From the NCBI RefSeq assembly GCF_030150205.1, contig NZ_JASLGT010000024.1, positions 186,001 to 250,000 on the forward strand: 64,000 nt of DNA, written 5' to 3'. The position numbers were made by a program, and so were the translations under genes. Positions within the stretch are counted from its first letter, which is position 1. Each line of letters begins with the position of its first letter. The notes below the pieces were generated by a model. That model worked only from the letters and a program-made list of their open reading frames with translations. It was not told the origin of the DNA and did not search any database. Below are positions 1 to 7,746 of this stretch, in pieces. The DNA is from Niabella sp. (GTDB lineage Bacteria > Bacteroidota > Bacteroidia > Chitinophagales > Chitinophagaceae).

Positions 1-809
1 TGGTAAGCGATAACGACGCCTATAACCGGCTTTACGAATTTGTGGGACAAAAAACGCTGAATGAACAGCTCTGGAAAAAGGGCTATAAGGATATCCGCAT
101 CACCCGCCGGTTTGTACCCATGAATTCCGAAGAAAACCGCCATACCAATCCCATCCGTTTTGTAAAGAACGGGCAAACCCTGTTTACACAACCGGCCGCC
201 TACAGCAATGTGCAGTTCCGCTTTCCTGCCACCAAAATACTGGTGGGCAAAGGGCATTGGGATAAAAATGACAGCCTGATCAACACACCCATGGATTTTA
301 CCGAGCACAATAACCTGCCGCTGGAAGACGGACATCTTTTATTGCGCAGCGTGCTGTTTCCCGGATCGGTCCCCTCCAAACAGCGGTTCCATTTAACGGA
401 AGACAATTACCGGATGTTATATACCTATATGTCGGAGCTACCTTATGAAAGCCGTTTCCCCGCTTATGATACGTCCGAATTTTTTAGCAGCTATACCAAG
501 TTCTTCTTTTTCCGTGCCGGTAAGGAAGGCATTCCGGACTATATCCGGGTATTTAACAAAGCCGGCTGGAGTTATGGCTTTTTAACAGACTACTGCTATG
601 TGGTCGATTTTAAAAACAAAGTGGAGTTTATGCTTAGCGCCACCATCTATGTAAATAAGGATGGTATTTTAAATGACAATAAATACGAGTATGAAGAAAT
701 TGGTTATCCGTTCTTCAAAGAAGCAGGGCAAATTATTTATAACCACGAATTGCATAAAAAGAAAACGATTGTTCCGGACCTGAGCCGCTGGAAGCTTACC
801 TACAGGTAG
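1..809 (+). CDS. Serine hydrolase, class A beta-lactamase fold (3' part, 5' end outside window)
   Basis: The reading frame is open from base 3, so the gene starts upstream of the window. The first codons read V-S-D-N-D-A-Y-N-R-L, which fits the SDN motif (bases 6-14) of class A beta-lactamase-type serine hydrolases. Near the C-terminus N-K-A-G-W-S-Y-G (bases 555-578) sits where the family has its K-[TSA]-G motif before beta-strand 3. The S-x-x-K nucleophile segment would lie upstream and is not visible. Bacteroidota carry many such proteins as secreted hydrolases of unknown substrate, so true beta-lactamase activity is not implied. A hairpin with a T-run directly follows the stop codon, suggesting the last gene of its transcript. 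Confidence 0.7.
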   Translation, partial: VSDNDAYNRLYEFVGQKTLNEQLWKKGYKDIRITRRFVPMNSEENRHTNPIRFVKNGQTLFTQPAAYSNVQFRFPATKILVGKGHWDKNDSLINTPMDFTEHNNLPLEDGHLLLRSVLFPGSVPSKQRFHLTEDNYRMLYTYMSELPYESRFPAYDTSEFFSSYTKFFFFRAGKEGIPDYIRVFNKAGWSYGFLTDYCYVVDFKNKVEFMLSATIYVNKDGILNDNKYEYEEIGYPFFKEAGQIIYNHELHKKKTIVPDLSRWKLTYR

Positions 810-839
810 CACAAACATTCGTTTGTGTACTTTTTTTTT
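810..839 (+). terminator. Rho-independent terminator of the serine hydrolase gene
   Basis: CACAAAC (810-816) and GTTTGTG (821-827) form a perfect 7-bp stem with a 4-nt loop, followed by TAC and nine T's. It begins at the stop codon of the upstream gene. Confidence 0.8.
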
Positions 840-976
840 ATATCCCAAACTCTTCTGTGATCCAGGTGTTGATATATCAGTTGATCTGAAGCAACATTTT
901 AATCAATTAATTCAACAAGCCATAGGGGTTATTTGTCAATTGGCTGTATTAAGAGAGGTATCTGTTTTTTTTGATT

Positions 977-984
977 TAATTTTG
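977..984 (+). promoter_or_regulatory. Bacteroidota -7 promoter box (TAnnTTTG) of the fatty acid hydroxylase gene
   Basis: TAATTTTG matches the Bacteroidota primary-sigma -7 consensus exactly and ends 4 nt before the ATG at 989. The transcript would be leaderless or nearly so. I see no convincing TTTG -33 element at the usual spacing. The stretch 840-960 holds nothing else that I recognise. Confidence 0.45.
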
Positions 985-988
985 CATT

Positions 989-1657
989 ATGCAGTTTGAT
1001 AAAATTCACAACAAGGGGCAAGCGAGGCTTTTTAAGAACGATTATCTGGAGATGCTAACAAAGACACATCCTCTGGTCATCTGGGGCATGTATATTCCGG
1101 TTATTGTGTACATGTTGTATTACAGTCATGTTGCCTACAACTATTCTGTGGCCTATGTATTGCTGGTCTTTTTTATTGGCATCTTTTTCTGGAGCTTTTT
1201 TGAATACATCGCCCACCGTTTTATCTTTCACTGGGTAAGCGATAACCCGGCCGCGCAAAAAATTGCGTACGTAATGCACGGCAACCACCATCATTACCCC
1301 AGAGACCGGCAGCGCCTGTTTATGCCTCCGGTTCCCAGCATTTTAATTGCATCTGTATTGCTGGGTGTTTTTTACCTGATTCTTGGAAAGCTGGCCCTGA
1401 TGTTTTTCCCCGGGTTTATGCTCGGCTACCTGATGTATGGCACCATGCATTATGCCATTCATGCCTGGAACCCGCCGTTTAAATGGATGAAAGGGCTTTG
1501 GAGAAATCATCATTTGCACCACTACAAGGATGAGCATAAGGGCTTTGGTGTCAGCAGCACCATCTGGGATCATGTATTTGGAACCATGTTCGACCTGAAG
1601 AAAGAAAAAGAAGATAAGGAGAAGGTTAAAGAACTGATGTTTGCCAAAAAGAAATAA
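989..1657 (+). CDS. Sterol desaturase/fatty acid hydroxylase family membrane protein
   Basis: A 222-aa integral membrane di-iron enzyme of the fatty acid hydroxylase superfamily. The histidine clusters are in order: H-R-F-I-F-H (about residues 76-81), H-G-N-H-H-H (97-102), H-Y-A-I-H (152-156) and H-H-L-H-H (about 173-177). This arrangement, with four hydrophobic segments, resembles ceramide/fatty acid 2-hydroxylases (Scs7/FA2H type) more than C4-sterol oxidases. The likely role is alpha-hydroxylation of fatty acyl chains, plausibly in sphingolipids or other hydroxylated lipids of Bacteroidota (inference). There is no N-terminal cytochrome b5 domain, as usual in bacteria. The gene is monocistronic, with its own -7 box and a terminator behind. 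Confidence 0.8.
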   Translation: MQFDKIHNKGQARLFKNDYLEMLTKTHPLVIWGMYIPVIVYMLYYSHVAYNYSVAYVLLVFFIGIFFWSFFEYIAHRFIFHWVSDNPAAQKIAYVMHGNHHHYPRDRQRLFMPPVPSILIASVLLGVFYLILGKLALMFFPGFMLGYLMYGTMHYAIHAWNPPFKWMKGLWRNHHLHHYKDEHKGFGVSSTIWDHVFGTMFDLKKEKEDKEKVKELMFAKKK

Positions 1658-1695
1658 CCGGCAGCGGCTTCGATTCCTATACAGCTAAAATATTG

Positions 1696-1720
1696 AATCC
1701 CCTGCGGGGGATTTTTATTT
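1696..1720 (+). terminator. Rho-independent terminator after the hydroxylase gene
   Basis: AATCCCC (1696-1702) pairs with GGGGATT (1707-1713) across a 4-nt loop, followed by a T-rich tract. It lies 36 bp after the stop codon. Confidence 0.75.
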
Positions 1721-1755
1721 TGTATTTTCTACAATTATTTTCCGTTTTTTTCGTT

Positions 1756-1850
1756 TTTAGAGGTTGAGAAATGTAACCGTTGATCAAAGCCTGTAACGAT
1801 GTAAGCCCTAAGTCTTTGCCATCAACCGTTTTTTAATGTAAACCTCTAAA
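1756..1850 (+). promoter_or_regulatory. Inverted repeat in the susC leader region
   Basis: TTTAGAGGTT (1756-1765) is exactly complementary to AACCTCTAAA (1841-1850), just ahead of the susC ATG. The 75-nt loop is long, so this could be a leader fold that brings regulatory sequence near the start codon, or chance. AGTCTTTG (1811-1818) inside it resembles a -7 box with one mismatch. Confidence 0.3.
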
Positions 1851-1861
1851 CCAGAAATGCC

Positions 1862-4800
1862 ATGCACACGCAGCAATTGCGTAGCCATGCCGGCTATGCA
1901 TTCTTTTTTGAGCGTCCTCCGCTCAAACGCCTCTTCCTGTTCCTGATTGTTTTTTTGTTGCCGGGTCTTTCCCTGTACCGGAGCCAGGCCGGCAACACCG
2001 GAACGATGGCACCCGAAAAGGTGATCACCGGGAAAATCACCGATGAAACCGGTGCGCCCATTGACGGTGCTTCTGTTTTATTAAAAGGCTCCAATACCGG
2101 TGTGGTCACCAATGCCGAAGGTGTTTTTACCATAAAAGTGCCCAATACCGGGGGCACCCTGGTCTTTTCCCATGTGGGATACCAGCAACAGGAAGCAGCC
2201 ATCGGTGATCAAACAACCATCAACGTAACCCTCAAAAGCAGCGCTGCCGAACAACTCACGGATGTGGTGGTAGTGGGGTATGGCACCCAGAAAAAGGTAA
2301 CCCTCACTGGTGCCGTAGCTGATGTAAAGGGTACCGAACTGGCCAAAACGCCTACGGTAAACCTTACCAATACCCTGGCCGGGCGCCTTCCGGGCATTAC
2401 GGCCATCAATACCGGGGGCGAACCCGGGTACGATGGCTCCACGATCCGCATAAGGGGTACCAACTCACTGGGAAATTCCAGTGCATTGATTGTGATCGAT
2501 GGGGTGCCGGACCGGGAAGGAGGCATGGAGCGACTCAACCCGAACGATATTGAGAGTATTTCCGTATTAAAAGATGCGTCTGCCGCCATTTACGGATCGC
2601 GTGCCGCCAATGGGGTGATCCTTGTAACCACTAAAAGAGGAAAAAGCGGCAAACCCCTGTTGTCCTACACGTTTAACCAGGGCTGGGCCCAACCCACCCG
2701 TATTCCCAAAATGGCAGATGCCGTGGAATACGGCACCTTGCGGAATGAACTGGCCGTTTATGAAAATGTACCGGTAAACCAATGGAAGGCCGCATGGGAT
2801 GCGCTGACCAAAACAGGAACCTATAAGCGTACCGACAATGGAGCCACCGTAAGTTCTCCTGTAGGCTTTTTCCCGGATGATATGCAGCAATACCGCGATG
2901 GGTCCGATCCCTGGGGGCACCCGAATACGGACTGGTTTGGAGCTACGTTTAAAAAATGGTCGCCCCAGGTGCGGCACAATATCCAGCTCACAGGAGGCTC
3001 TGAAAATATCCGGTACCTGGGCTCCATCGGCTATCAGAACCAGGATGCCTATTATAAAAACTCGGCTACCGGCTACAAGCAATACGACCTCCGCCTGAAC
3101 CTCGATGCCAAACTGAACCAGTATATGAACCTGACCATGGGCATTGCCGCCCGGGAAGAATACCGCTTTTTTCCAACCGAAACCGCCGGGGAAATTTTCC
3201 GTATGCTGATGCGCGGCAAGCCCAACGAACCGGCCATCTGGCCCAATGGCCTGCCGGGCCGGGATATTGAATACGGACAAAACCCCGTGGTGATTGCCAC
3301 CAACCAAACGGGGTACGACCGGGATAAACGGGATTATATACAAACCAATGGAAAACTGGAGATCCTGATTCCCGGTGTGGAGGGATTGAAGATCACCGGT
3401 ACAGCAGCCATTGATAAATACCAGAAAAATCAAAAACGGTTCGAAACCCCCTGGTACCTGTACTCCTGGGACCGCAGTTCTTATGAAGCCGATGGTGTTA
3501 CGCCCCGGCTTACAAAAGAGTTACGATCTACCTTTACCGATCCCCGCCTGAACCAATGGGCCGAAAATACCTTAAACATCAACCTTTCCGGGTTGCTGAA
3601 TTATGATAAAAAATTCGGGGCACATACCCTCAATTTCCTGGCGGGGGTACAGCGGGAAACGGAAGATTATGAAGGGTTCCGTGCCTTCCGGCGGTATTAT
3701 CTCTCCAATGCCCTTGATGTGCTGGATGTAGGCGGCGATCTTGAAAAGAACAACGGGGGCGGATCTTACCGGCGGGCCCGCCTGAGCTATTTTGGCCGTG
3801 TGGGATACAACTACGCCGAAAAATACCTGTTTGAGTTTTTATGGCGGTACGATGGCTCCTATATTTTTCCACCCACCAAACGGTTTGGCTTTTTCCCCGG
3901 CGTTACAGCCGGCTGGCGGGTATCTGAAGAGCCGTTCTTTAAAAACAATGTGTCCTTTGTTAATAACCTGAAGCTCCGCGGTTCCTGGGGACAAATGGGG
4001 GCCGAGCCTTATTTTGGCGGTGTGCTGGCCGAATACCAGTTCATTCCGGCGTATCCTTTTAGTACCTATGTGCTGAACGACGCGGTGGTGCAAACCCTGA
4101 TCGAAAACCGGGTGGCCAATCAGAATTTCACCTGGGAGGTGGGCAATAATATGAATATCGGTTTAGATGCCGCCTTTTTAAACAGCCGCCTTACACTGGA
4201 ACTGGACTATTTCAGCAACCGGCGGGAAAAAGCACTGATCGCCGAAACCGGGCTGGTACCGCAAAGCAGCGGCATTTCCGGGAAGCTGCCCCCGGTAAAC
4301 AAAGGAAAGATGCTGAACCGTGGCGGAGAATTTAAGATCGGCTGGCGCGATGATATTGGTCCGATAAACTATTCCCTGGGGCTCAATGGCGGATATGCAA
4401 AAAATAAAGTGCTGTATTCCAGCGAACCGGCAGGTGTGCCCGAATGGCAGCGCACTACCGGCAAGCCCTATGGCACCAACGGGTTTACCATCGTAGCCTA
4501 CCAGTACGACGGTGTATTCCGGGACCAGGCAGAAATTGATGCCAATAAAGTGGATTACAGCGCCCTTACCAGTGCCCTCCGCCCCGGCGATATGAAAATA
4601 AAGGATTACAACGGCGATAACAAGATCGATGGAGACGATATGGTGGCCCTCGACAAAACCCGCGACCCGTATTTCACCGGAGGTTTTAACGGTAGCATCG
4701 GGTATAAGAACTTTGACCTCAGCTTTATGTTCCAGGGCGCCGTTGGCGGATTATTGTTCTTTGGTACCGAGTCCGGCGATATCGGCAATTACCTGCAATA

Positions 4801-5140
4801 TTCGTTCGACAACCGCTGGACGATTGATAATCCCAGCAGCACAGATCCCCGGATAGCCAGCAGGGGCAATACCTATTATACCGGCGGTGCGGCCCGTTTC
4901 AATACCTATTTCCTCCGGAGCAGTGATTACCTGCGATTGAAAAATGTTGAGATCGGTTATAACCTGGTTATGCCGGAACGGGTACGGAATATCATCAGCA
5001 ATGTCCGTGTTTTTGCCAACGGACAAAACCTGGTTACCTGGGATAAGATGAAGATCTGGGACCCGGAATCTACCAGCGGCAACGGGCAGTACTACCCGCA
5101 ATCACGCATTCTCAATATTGGCGCCACTGTAAGTTTTTAA
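1862..5140 (+). CDS. SusC/RagA-family TonB-linked outer membrane protein
   Basis: A 1092-aa TonB-dependent transporter. The N-terminus has a hydrophobic export segment (about residues 23-44), then a carboxypeptidase-regulatory-like beta-sandwich (about 54-128, starting V-I-T-G-K-I-T-D). Next come the SusC signature V-V-V-G-Y-G-T-Q and the plug domain with V-L-K-D-A-S-A-A-I-Y-G-S-R-A-A-N-G-V (about 235-252). The rest is a 22-strand-type beta-barrel ending in phenylalanine, as expected for BAM recognition. It should import a TonB-energised ligand, usually a glycan or peptide, together with the SusD partner 23 bp downstream. No glycoside hydrolase, anti-sigma factor or sensor flanks the pair, so the substrate cannot be inferred. 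The N-terminus before the signal segment is long; the real start might be internal. Confidence 0.93.
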   Translation: MHTQQLRSHAGYAFFFERPPLKRLFLFLIVFLLPGLSLYRSQAGNTGTMAPEKVITGKITDETGAPIDGASVLLKGSNTGVVTNAEGVFTIKVPNTGGTLVFSHVGYQQQEAAIGDQTTINVTLKSSAAEQLTDVVVVGYGTQKKVTLTGAVADVKGTELAKTPTVNLTNTLAGRLPGITAINTGGEPGYDGSTIRIRGTNSLGNSSALIVIDGVPDREGGMERLNPNDIESISVLKDASAAIYGSRAANGVILVTTKRGKSGKPLLSYTFNQGWAQPTRIPKMADAVEYGTLRNELAVYENVPVNQWKAAWDALTKTGTYKRTDNGATVSSPVGFFPDDMQQYRDGSDPWGHPNTDWFGATFKKWSPQVRHNIQLTGGSENIRYLGSIGYQNQDAYYKNSATGYKQYDLRLNLDAKLNQYMNLTMGIAAREEYRFFPTETAGEIFRMLMRGKPNEPAIWPNGLPGRDIEYGQNPVVIATNQTGYDRDKRDYIQTNGKLEILIPGVEGLKITGTAAIDKYQKNQKRFETPWYLYSWDRSSYEADGVTPRLTKELRSTFTDPRLNQWAENTLNINLSGLLNYDKKFGAHTLNFLAGVQRETEDYEGFRAFRRYYLSNALDVLDVGGDLEKNNGGGSYRRARLSYFGRVGYNYAEKYLFEFLWRYDGSYIFPPTKRFGFFPGVTAGWRVSEEPFFKNNVSFVNNLKLRGSWGQMGAEPYFGGVLAEYQFIPAYPFSTYVLNDAVVQTLIENRVANQNFTWEVGNNMNIGLDAAFLNSRLTLELDYFSNRREKALIAETGLVPQSSGISGKLPPVNKGKMLNRGGEFKIGWRDDIGPINYSLGLNGGYAKNKVLYSSEPAGVPEWQRTTGKPYGTNGFTIVAYQYDGVFRDQAEIDANKVDYSALTSALRPGDMKIKDYNGDNKIDGDDMVALDKTRDPYFTGGFNGSIGYKNFDLSFMFQGAVGGLLFFGTESGDIGNYLQYSFDNRWTIDNPSSTDPRIASRGNTYYTGGAARFNTYFLRSSDYLRLKNVEIGYNLVMPERVRNIISNVRVFANGQNLVTWDKMKIWDPESTSGNGQYYPQSRILNIGATVSF

Positions 5141-5163
5141 CCCTGTAGTTTAAATAAGAAAAA

Positions 5164-7056
5164 ATGAAAACATTTATATACCGGCCATTTTTAATTATTA
5201 TGGTCATTTCATTTACAGTTATCGGCTGTAGTAAGGATTTTTTAAACATCGACCCCACGGGACAGGTACCCGAAGAAACGGCCTGGCAGGACCCGGCACT
5301 GGCCCAGGCCTTTGTTACGGGTATTTACAGCGGAGGCCCGGGCGTTTACGGATTAGGGGTAGGCGGCTTTGATGAACAGATGCTGGCCTCCCTTACGGAT
5401 GAAGCCACGTTCACCCATACCGGCCGCAACATCAACACCATAATGGAGGGCAGCGCCAGTCCCAGTGGGGTGGGCTGGATCCCGGAAAGTTATGGCTGGA
5501 AAAACCTGTACGACAATATTCGCGCCGCCAACCTTTCCCTGGAAAAACTGGCCACACCTAAAATCGATACCATCCTCGCCAACCGGCTAAAGGGAGAAGC
5601 GCATTTTCTGCGGGCCTATTTTTACCACCAGCTGCTGCGCTACTATGGTGGTGTGCCGATCATTACCCGGGTGTACGATTTAAACCAGGATTACAATGTA
5701 ACCCGCAACAGTTTTGAAGAATGCGTACGTTTTATTACGGCAGATTGCGACAGTGCCATCTGGCTCATTAATACCAGCGCCATGGATAAAGGACGGGCCA
5801 GCGTACTGGCGGCGCTGGCATTAAAATCGCGGGTGCTGTTGTATGCAGCCAGCGATCTGAACTATCTGCCGCTGGCAAAAACAAAATTTCCTGAGTTGGC
5901 AGGCCATCCCAAACCAGAACTGTTTGGGTATACCGGTGGCGACCGGAAAGCGCGCTGGACGGCCGCAAAAACCGCCGCTAAGGCCGTTATGGATCTTGGG
6001 GCCGGATATAAGCTGAACCTCAGTGCACCGGTTTCTGCCGCAGAAGGCAAAACCAATTATATGTCCATTGCCATGAGCGGTTACAGCAAGGCATTGGGCA
6101 TGGATGCCAATGCCGGATCAGAGGTCATCTTCGGCCGCTATTATAACCTGAATGTAAACACCGGTGGAGGCGTAAGCATCAACCTGTACAACGGCCCCAA
6201 CGGGTATCATAACTGGGCGGGTAATACGCCCATCGGTTTGCTGGCAGACGACTATGAAATGGCCGACGGCACGCCGTTCAGCTGGAACAACCCGGTACAA
6301 AAGGCAAATCCTTATGTTGGCCGCGACCCCCGGTTTTATGCTACCATCCTTTATGACGGTGCTCCCTGGAAGCCCCGCGACCTGATCTCCGGGAACGTAG
6401 ACCCGGCCAACCAGATCCAGACCGGGCAATACGACCTGGTTGTTGCCGGCAAAAAAATCACCTTTAACGGGCTCGATACTCGGAGCAGCGCCATAGAAGA
6501 CTGGAATGGCAGCCGCACCGGTTATTATATGCGCAAATTCACCGATCCCGATCCAAAAATTGTAGATGCCAATACCAAGCAGCTGGTGCCCTGGCCCTTT
6601 TTCCGTTATACCGAAGCCGTGTTTAATTATATAGAAGCCTGTATTGAGCTGGGCGAAGAACCGGAGGCCCGCTTATGGCTCAACCGCATCCGTTTCCGTG
6701 CCGGGATGCCGGCGGTTACGGATGCCGGGGAAGCCCTCAAAAACCGGTACCGGAACGAAAAACGGGTGGAAATGGTATTTGAAGAACAACGGTATTTTGA
6801 TGTACGCCGCTGGATGATTCCGCAGGAAACCGTAGGCCGTAAGCTTACCTTTATCAATGTAGTGGGAACTTTTCAGCCGGGTAAACAGCTGGCCGATCTT
6901 TACCGGCATGATGAAAATATTTACAATTATACCTATACCCCGGTGGTAAATGAAGCCCACGAAAACCGCAAATGGGTCAATAAAATGTATTATGCCCCCA
7001 TCAACCGGGATGAAATGAATAAAAATACGGCACTGGTGCAGAACCCGGGCTATTAA
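5164..7056 (+). CDS. SusD/RagB-family outer membrane lipoprotein
   Basis: A 630-aa surface nutrient-binding lipoprotein, the lid partner of the upstream SusC protein. A signal peptide ends in the lipobox V-I-G-C (Cys22), and the mature protein begins S-K-D-F-L-N-I-D-P, typical of SusD. The family hallmark R-A-Y-F-Y-H-Q-L-L-R-Y-Y-G-G-V-P lies at about residues 150-165 in the TPR-like helical part. The C-terminal segment R-N-E-K-R-V-E-M-V-F-E-E-Q-R-Y-F-D-V-R-R-W is also diagnostic. The gene follows susC by 23 bp and is surely co-transcribed. A stem-loop with a T-run follows the stop codon. Confidence 0.93.
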   Translation: MKTFIYRPFLIIMVISFTVIGCSKDFLNIDPTGQVPEETAWQDPALAQAFVTGIYSGGPGVYGLGVGGFDEQMLASLTDEATFTHTGRNINTIMEGSASPSGVGWIPESYGWKNLYDNIRAANLSLEKLATPKIDTILANRLKGEAHFLRAYFYHQLLRYYGGVPIITRVYDLNQDYNVTRNSFEECVRFITADCDSAIWLINTSAMDKGRASVLAALALKSRVLLYAASDLNYLPLAKTKFPELAGHPKPELFGYTGGDRKARWTAAKTAAKAVMDLGAGYKLNLSAPVSAAEGKTNYMSIAMSGYSKALGMDANAGSEVIFGRYYNLNVNTGGGVSINLYNGPNGYHNWAGNTPIGLLADDYEMADGTPFSWNNPVQKANPYVGRDPRFYATILYDGAPWKPRDLISGNVDPANQIQTGQYDLVVAGKKITFNGLDTRSSAIEDWNGSRTGYYMRKFTDPDPKIVDANTKQLVPWPFFRYTEAVFNYIEACIELGEEPEARLWLNRIRFRAGMPAVTDAGEALKNRYRNEKRVEMVFEEQRYFDVRRWMIPQETVGRKLTFINVVGTFQPGKQLADLYRHDENIYNYTYTPVVNEAHENRKWVNKMYYAPINRDEMNKNTALVQNPGY

Positions 7057-7071
7057 TAAGCCTCCGCTCCT

Positions 7072-7160
7072 AAAGAGGTTGTATCAAACATCATTTTGGT
7101 CGTTATTTCGAAACTTCGGGCTACGACTAAGCCCGGTTTGGTACAACCTCTTTTTTTATG
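7072..7160 (+). terminator. Branched inverted repeat ending in a T-run (susCD terminator or repeat element)
   Basis: The outer arms 7072-7088 and 7137-7153 are complementary over 17 positions with one G-U pair (AAAGAGGTTGTA against TACAACCTCTTT at the base). An inner hairpin CGGGCT/AGCCCG sits at 7117-7135. The right arm runs into seven T's. It can act as the susCD terminator, but at 82 bp with a nested hairpin it is larger than needed and may be a dispersed palindromic element. The remaining bases to 7233 hold nothing that I recognise. Confidence 0.55.
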
Positions 7161-7233
7161 CCTCCCGGTGATCCGTTTCTTCAAAAAAGCGCACTCAACA
7201 TCATCTCTTGTTGTAAAAACTACGCCGGGTTTC

Positions 7234-7746
7234 TCAGTTTTTATTCTTTGCGGGAAAATGTTCTCTTAGCAGCTTCAGTACATTTTCCCTGATAAACGGG
7301 GTTGTGAGGATAACGGCATCAACTGTATTATTTTTTACTCGTATCCGGTAAAAGCTTAGTGCTGTAACCGTTGTTTCATAATAGGATACCTGCTCACAAT
7401 CCGCCTGACCTTCACAGATATTGACGCTGCGGATTTCCATAAAAAACCAGCCGGAACGCAGCCGCCCGTCGGGAAATATGGCTATCATTTTTCCGCTGAT
7501 GATCCAAAGGATAAAAAATACCACCGGGAAAAGAAGAAATATCTTTTTTTTCTTTTGCAGGATATACACCATAACCGACAGGCAGAATAACGCCACAATA
7601 ACGACCCGTAATACGAGACTGGAAGTAACCAGCTCCATTAATCCGTCACTACCACCGGCAAATAAGAACCGGGCAGTACCCGGCGAAAAACCAAGCATGA
7701 CGGTTAAAAGCATGATCAAAATAATGAATAATAAAAAGGTCCTCAT
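7234..7746 (-). CDS. Small membrane protein, candidate immunity protein of the RHS toxin
   Basis: A 170-aa protein of no family that I recognise. It has three hydrophobic segments (about residues 1-25, 45-65 and 69-92) and a soluble C-terminal part of about 75 residues with two cysteines. Its ATG overlaps the TGA of the RHS gene (ATGA, bases 7743-7746), so the two are translationally coupled. A small unrelated gene directly downstream of an RHS protein with a variable C-terminus is the standard position of an immunity gene in polymorphic toxin systems. A membrane location would suit a toxin acting on the envelope. The immunity role is inference from position only. Confidence 0.5.
   Translation of the reverse strand: MRTFLLFIILIMLLTVMLGFSPGTARFLFAGGSDGLMELVTSSLVLRVVIVALFCLSVMVYILQKKKKIFLLFPVVFFILWIISGKMIAIFPDGRLRSGWFFMEIRSVNICEGQADCEQVSYYETTVTALSFYRIRVKNNTVDAVILTTPFIRENVLKLLREHFPAKNKN

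Noticed and set aside
1..809. Antibiotic-resistance beta-lactamase
   Set aside because: The SDN and K-A-G motifs support the fold only; the divergent, long C-terminal half fits the broad group of secreted serine hydrolases, and the nucleophile region is outside the window.
2567..3433. Long minus-strand open frame inside susC (288 codons)
   Set aside because: Antisense to a clear SusC gene; the translated sequence has no family-like features and arises from the codon bias of the plus strand.
1862..7056. Polysaccharide utilisation locus
   Set aside because: SusC/SusD are present, but no glycoside hydrolase, lyase, sulfatase or dedicated regulator is adjacent, so the pair is treated as orphan.
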